From: Hyphomicrobiales bacterium
GTDB lineage: Bacteria; Pseudomonadota; Alphaproteobacteria; Rhizobiales; Devosiaceae
Length of the DNA: 52,789 nt
Assembly (NCBI GenBank): GCA_027066315.1
Contig: JAMONZ010000012.1
Location: 1-52,789 of the forward strand
Direction of reading: 5' to 3'
The translations under genes were made by a program, and so were the position numbers. Of the stretch, positions 49,011 to 52,789 are shown piece after piece (position 1 is the stretch's first letter; each line of letters opens with the position of its first letter). The notes under the pieces are model-generated. The model saw nothing but the letters and a program-made list of their open reading frames with translations. It made no database searches and was not told the origin of the DNA.

Positions 49011-49117
49011 GAACGCCGACGACTTCCGTCCAACCAAGACCGGGTGAAAAGGAAGAGCAGCTATTTTGCTTTTCTGGTAAACACTCCAATGAAAAAAACA
49101 ATACGGAAACAAAGAAA
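49011..49117 (+). promoter_or_regulatory. Structured leader of rplS
   Basis: The leader is G+C-richer than its surroundings. A 9-bp hairpin (49051-49059 with 49067-49075, two G-U pairs) can form. The 5' side GGAAG (49051-49055) can instead pair with CTTCC (49023-49027), so two exclusive structures are possible. From memory, the sequence before rplS is well conserved in Hyphomicrobiales, but I cannot check this here. It could be an L19 autoregulatory site. Confidence 0.45.
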
Positions 49118-49615
49118 ATGAATATTATTGAACAGCTCAACAAAGAGCAAAGTGAAGCACTTAGTGCAAAAAGAGAAATCCCAGATTTTTCAGTGGGTGA
49201 CACTGTTAAAGTATGGGTAAAAGTTCGTGAGGGAACTCGTGAACGCCTACAGGCTTATGAAGGTGTAGTAATTGCCCGTCAGGGTGCTGGCCTTATGGAA
49301 AGTTTTGTAGTTCGTAAAATTTCTTATGGTGAAGGTGTGGAGCGTGTGTTCCCAATCTATTCACCAAATATCGACAAAATTGAAGTTCTTCGTCGTGGTA
49401 AAGTAAGGCGTGCTAAACTTTATTATCTACGTGATCGCCGTGGTAAATCTGCCCGTATTTTTGAAGCAACAAATGCTCGCACCAAACGCATTCAAGAAGG
49501 TGAGCGCAAAGTTGCAGCTGATGCTCGTGCAAAGCGTGAAAAAGAGCGTGAAGATGCTGCACAAGCTGCCGAGGCTGCAAAAAGTGAAACAAACAAAGAA
49601 GCAAAAAGCGAATAG
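49118..49615 (+). CDS. rplS: 50S ribosomal protein L19
   Basis: Located at the 30S-50S interface. The 165 residues start [15 protein letters not shown] and show [33 protein letters not shown], the core [42 protein letters not shown], all typical of L19. After the core, about 50 residues of Lys/Ala/Glu-rich C-terminal extension follow, as in other alphaproteobacteria. The ribosome-binding site is weak. Confidence 0.98.
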   Translation: MNIIEQLNKEQSEALSAKREIPDFSVGDTVKVWVKVREGTRERLQAYEGVVIARQGAGLMESFVVRKISYGEGVERVFPIYSPNIDKIEVLRRGKVRRAKLYYLRDRRGKSARIFEATNARTKRIQEGERKVAADARAKREKEREDAAQAAEAAKSETNKEAKSE

Positions 49616-49668
49616 GCTTTATTGTGTAACAAAATTGTGTAACAAGATTGTTAAACAAAAAAATTCTT

Positions 49669-49700
49669 AAAACCCGATCCCTCAAAAGGTCGGGTTTTTT
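49669..49700 (+). terminator. Rho-independent terminator of rplS
   Basis: AAAACCCGA (49669-49677) pairs with TCGGGTTTT (49690-49698), with a further T run to 49700. Two near copies of ATTGTGTAACA (49621-49646) lie between the stop and the terminator. Confidence 0.9.
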
Positions 49701-49718
49701 AATAAGCCTGTCATCTCC

Positions 49719-51674
49719 CTAATCAGTTAGCTTAAAATATTTCAAACTTTTAGGGTTAGCCAGCGCACCTATATTCTTAACTTCCCTGCCATGAACGATG
49801 TCACGCACTGCAATTTCCGATATTTTACCCGAACGAGTAACGGGAATATCCGCAACTGCAATAATTTGTTTTGGTACATGCCGTGGCGATGCGCCTTGTC
49901 GTATCACTAGTTTGATACGCTTTTTAAGCTCCTCATCAAGCTGCTCCCCTTTAGCCAATTTCACAAATAACCACAGCTCAACATCTCCCTCAATTGCTTT
50001 GCCAATTGCAACACTTTCAATCACTTGCTCAACATTTGCTAATTGCCGATAAATCTCTGCCGTGCCAATTCGCACTCCCCCCGGATTTAGAGTTGCGTCT
50101 GAGCGGCCAAGAATTTCAAAACCACCATTTTGATGTTTAACTGCCCAATCTCCTTGCGCCCATATATTTGAAAGTAATCTTTTTGATAGAGAAATATTTT
50201 CAAATCGAGAAAAATAAGCCGCTTTATAGAGTTTATTATCTTCATCATTATAAAAACCCAAAGGCATAGAGGGGTGAGCGTTTTTACAGATTAACTCACC
50301 AGCTTCTCCAACAATTGAATTTCCCTCATCATCAACCACATCAACATCTAAGCCCAACATTGCACCTTGTATTTGCCCCTTATAAACAGGCTCATTTGGC
50401 CAACCACCAACAAAACAGGCGCAAATATCTGTGCCGCCAGAAATTGAGGCTAAATGAATATCACCAATATTTTCATATACCCACTCAAACCCTTTAGATA
50501 ATAATGGCGAGCCTGTAGAAAAAACCGCTCTTAAAGCTGATAGATCAAAATCACTTTTTGGCGTTAAACCTTCCTTTAAACAAGCATCAATATAGCGGGC
50601 AGAAGTTCCAAAATGACTTGCTCGCTCTTTTTCAATTATCTCATAAAGTCTATTTGGTGAGGGATAAAATGGATTGCCATCAAACAATATTAAACTTGCC
50701 CCACTTGCCAGCGCACTTAGTTGCCAATTCCACATCATCCAGCCACAAGTTGTGAAGTAAAACAGCTTATCACCCTTTTTAATATCACAATGTAATTGAT
50801 GTTCTTTTTTATGATTTAATAATAAACCACCTGCTCTATGAATTAAGCATTTTGGTTTACCTGTTGTGCCAGAGGAAAATAAAATTACCAACGGCTGATC
50901 AAATGGCAATAATACTGGTTCAAATTTAGCACCTTTATGGGGGGCTATAAAATCCTCAAAGCTAATTGCTCCATCAATATCAGGTATTTTCTCCTCACCA
51001 CCACCATAATCAAACATCACTATTTTTTTAATTGAGGGAATAAGCCCTACAACTTCTACAATTTTTTTGGTAAGAGAAAAACGTTTGCCGCCATAATTAT
51101 ATCCATTTGCACAAAATATTAATTTTGGCTCAATCTGGCTAAACCGATCTACAATACCTTCAACCCCAAAATCAGGCGAGCAGCTTGCCCAAATCGCCCC
51201 AATACTAGCCGCTGCTAAATGAGCAATAATTGCCTCACTAGAATTGGGCATAATCCCAGCAATTCTATCACCCTGCTTTATGCCATTAGTAATAAAAGCC
51301 GCAGAAGTCTGTGCTACAAGATTTTTTAATTGTGCAAAATTTAGCTCTTTCCTATTTCCCTTTTCATCAAAGTAAATAAGCGCAATATCATCATCTGCGC
51401 CTTTTAGAAGGTTTTGAGCATAGTTTAATTTAGCATTTGGGAAAAATTTTATATCTATCAGATGTTCGCCTTTAACAAATGCAACATCTCCCTTTACTCC
51501 CTCAATTTCTAAAAAATCCCAAAGTTTAGAATAAAATTTTTCTGGCTGATTAATAGAAAATTCAAGCAAATCGTTTGTCTCACTATTAAACCCCAATAAT
51601 TTTGCAAACTGATTTATTGCCCCTCCATCATCTTTTTTTGGTTGCCATAAAATTTCATTTTGATTTTTTTTCAT
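49719..51674 (-). CDS. Acetoacetate-CoA ligase (acetoacetyl-CoA synthetase)
   Basis: Activates acetoacetate to acetoacetyl-CoA, linking ketone-body or polyhydroxybutyrate breakdown to acetyl-CoA. I choose the ATG at 51674 (MKKNQNEILWQPKKD, 651 residues), with GGAG 7 bases upstream; the frame is open to 51707. It contains the ACS N-terminal region, the AMP-binding signature FSSGTTGKPKCLIH, the segment TTCGWMMWNWQLSALASGASLILFDGNP typical of this subgroup, GRSDATLNPGGVRIGTAEIYR and the C-terminal catalytic Lys in TRSGKISE. No other polyhydroxybutyrate gene is nearby. Confidence 0.93.
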   Translation of the reverse strand: MKKNQNEILWQPKKDDGGAINQFAKLLGFNSETNDLLEFSINQPEKFYSKLWDFLEIEGVKGDVAFVKGEHLIDIKFFPNAKLNYAQNLLKGADDDIALIYFDEKGNRKELNFAQLKNLVAQTSAAFITNGIKQGDRIAGIMPNSSEAIIAHLAAASIGAIWASCSPDFGVEGIVDRFSQIEPKLIFCANGYNYGGKRFSLTKKIVEVVGLIPSIKKIVMFDYGGGEEKIPDIDGAISFEDFIAPHKGAKFEPVLLPFDQPLVILFSSGTTGKPKCLIHRAGGLLLNHKKEHQLHCDIKKGDKLFYFTTCGWMMWNWQLSALASGASLILFDGNPFYPSPNRLYEIIEKERASHFGTSARYIDACLKEGLTPKSDFDLSALRAVFSTGSPLLSKGFEWVYENIGDIHLASISGGTDICACFVGGWPNEPVYKGQIQGAMLGLDVDVVDDEGNSIVGEAGELICKNAHPSMPLGFYNDEDNKLYKAAYFSRFENISLSKRLLSNIWAQGDWAVKHQNGGFEILGRSDATLNPGGVRIGTAEIYRQLANVEQVIESVAIGKAIEGDVELWLFVKLAKGEQLDEELKKRIKLVIRQGASPRHVPKQIIAVADIPVTRSGKISEIAVRDIVHGREVKNIGALANPKSLKYFKLTD

Positions 51675-51697
51675 TTTTAACTCCAAAACCCAAAAAC

Positions 51698-51726
51698 TTG
51701 ATTTCAATCATGGCATATTTTTATAA
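51698..51726 (+). promoter_or_regulatory. Candidate promoter of the PPK2 gene
   Basis: TTGATT (51698-51703), a 17-base spacer and TTATAA (51721-51726) lie upstream of the PPK2 start codon at 51772. An AAGGGG ribosome-binding site follows about 8 bases before the ATG. Confidence 0.5.
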
Positions 51727-51771
51727 GATATGTCAGTGTTAACAAATCAAAACATATAAGGGGTTTTATTG

Positions 51772-52789
51772 ATGCAAAAAGATGGCTCAGACAAACAGAA
51801 CACGACTTTAAAAACTAACACAAATGAAAATATAAAAAAGAAATTGGATCTTGCAAAAAATATAGCAGCAAAGCCTGCTCCTCGCATCAATCCTAGCATT
51901 CAAATTGAAGAGGATGCTGTTCAGTTAAGACATAGCCACGACCCCGAAGCTATTCGCAGGGCTTTTGAAACTGGTGAATATCCCTATAAAGAAAAAATCA
52001 AACGCAAAGCCTATGAAAAGCAAAAAGCTGAGTTACAAGTTGAATTGTTAAAGGTTCAAGAATGGGTAAAAGAAACTGGCCAAAAAGTTGTTATTTTGTT
52101 TGAAGGTCGAGATGGCGCAGGCAAGGGCGGCACAATCAAACGATTTATGGAACATCTCAACCCACGTGGTGCATCTGTTGTTGCGCTTGAAAAACCAACC
52201 GACCGTGAGCGTGAGCAATGGTATTTTCAACGTTATCTTACCCACCTACCAGCCGCTGGCGAAATTGTTTTATTTGATCGATCTTGGTATAATCGAGCTG
52301 GGGTTGAACGGGTTATGGGATTTTGCGATGCTAATGAATATCTTGAATTTATGCGTGAAGCACCAGAATTAGAGCGTATGTTAGTTCGATCAGGTATTCG
52401 TTTATTTAAATATTGGTTTTCAGTAACCCAAGAAGAACAACTTAGACGTTTTAAATCTCGCGAAGAAGCACCATTAAAACGCTGGAAATTATCACCAATT
52501 GATCGCCAATCTTTAGACAAATGGGACGATTATACCGAGGCTAAAGAATCTATGTTTTTTTACACTGATACCGCCGATGCGCCTTGGACAATTGTTAAGT
52601 CTGATGATAAAAAACGCGCCCGCATTGGCTGTATGCAGCATTTTTTATCTTCCCTTCCATATCCAAATAAAGACGCAAATGTCGTTTCTGGGCCAGACCC
52701 ACTAATCATTGGCTCATCAAACGATGTTATTGGTAGAAGCGATCATATTTTAGGCGCAACTTTACACCCTAAAGCTCGGCGAAAAACTT
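51772..52789 (+). CDS. ppk2: Polyphosphate kinase 2 (C-terminus cut by window edge)
   Basis: PPK2 transfers phosphate between polyphosphate and nucleotides, mostly in the NDP-to-NTP direction. The frame is open from ATG 51772 to the right edge (339 codons, no stop). A polar N-terminus of about 45 residues is followed by the PPK2 domain: Walker A GRDGAGKGGT (112-121), the lid-region NPRGASVVALEKPTDRER, Walker B-like LFDRSWYNRAGVERVMGF and SPIDRQSLDKWDDYTEAKESMFFYTDT. The part after PDPLIIG goes beyond what I recall as the usual C-terminus of rhizobial PPK2. Confidence 0.94.
   Translation, partial: MQKDGSDKQNTTLKTNTNENIKKKLDLAKNIAAKPAPRINPSIQIEEDAVQLRHSHDPEAIRRAFETGEYPYKEKIKRKAYEKQKAELQVELLKVQEWVKETGQKVVILFEGRDGAGKGGTIKRFMEHLNPRGASVVALEKPTDREREQWYFQRYLTHLPAAGEIVLFDRSWYNRAGVERVMGFCDANEYLEFMREAPELERMLVRSGIRLFKYWFSVTQEEQLRRFKSREEAPLKRWKLSPIDRQSLDKWDDYTEAKESMFFYTDTADAPWTIVKSDDKKRARIGCMQHFLSSLPYPNKDANVVSGPDPLIIGSSNDVIGRSDHILGATLHPKARRKT

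Overview
The window is an AT-rich chromosomal segment of an alphaproteobacterium, most likely of the order Hyphomicrobiales (Rhizobiales). Base composition was judged by eye, not counted. The assignment rests on gene content and order known from rhizobia: irr-fabA-fabB next to pnp-rpsO; truB-rbfA-infB-ylxR-nusA-rimP followed by trmB-metK-lnt; a CBS/CorC protein-ybeY-phoH-miaB-PlsC/OlsA-like acyltransferase-Fur/Mur-rimI-tsaB-Nfu-Usp block; dut with a DUF2259 protein and a ThiF/MoeB enzyme; and mutM-rpsT-dnaA. The C-x4-C first half of the MutM zinc finger and the fused YlxR-L7Ae protein also fit. I found no tRNA, rRNA, CRISPR array, prophage, transposase or conjugation gene. Almost everything is housekeeping.

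Layout. Positions 1-6256 run leftward: mutS (cut by the left edge), a ThiF/MoeB-family enzyme, a DUF2259 secreted protein, dut, ubiB, ubiE. Positions 6341-17104 run rightward: mutM, rpsT, about 0.73 kb of AT-rich non-coding DNA, dnaA, dnaN, recF, gyrB and a class A penicillin-binding protein. The strand switch beside dnaA-dnaN-recF-gyrB resembles the ancestral origin region, although I see no clear DnaA-box cluster. Positions 17140-22456 hold a YgjP-like metalloprotease, a DUF1761 membrane protein, fabB and fabA (unsaturated fatty-acid synthesis), divergent irr (iron regulator), an SH3-domain secreted protein and a 2-hydroxyacid dehydrogenase. Positions 22500-27190 hold a REP-like hairpin, pnp, rpsO and a DEAD-box helicase with a long, apparently structured 5' leader. 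A small variable block follows (DUF2867, DMT transporter, EF-hand protein).

From 29332 to 47775 all genes are leftward. They cover ribosome maturation and translation (truB, rbfA, infB, nusA, rimP, trmB, miaB, ybeY, rimI, tsaB), SAM synthesis (metK), the envelope (lnt, PlsC-like acyltransferase), metal regulation (Fur/Mur), Fe-S assembly (Nfu) and stress (Usp). Several adjacent genes overlap by 1-11 bp, which suggests translational coupling. Positions 47956-48915 carry a PCuAC copper chaperone with a DUF2946-like partner. The right end has rplS with its own promoter and leader, acetoacetyl-CoA synthetase and a PPK2 polyphosphate kinase cut by the right edge.

I did not find a new multi-gene system. 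The observation most worth checking is a candidate structured RNA at 27048-27148 (minus strand). It begins just after a good promoter and lies in the roughly 250-nt leader of the DEAD-box helicase, with two possible pseudoknots. Secondary points are leader structures upstream of rplS, rpsO, rpsT and pnp, a 2-hydroxyacid dehydrogenase whose expected catalytic Glu is Gln, and a palindrome upstream of metK.
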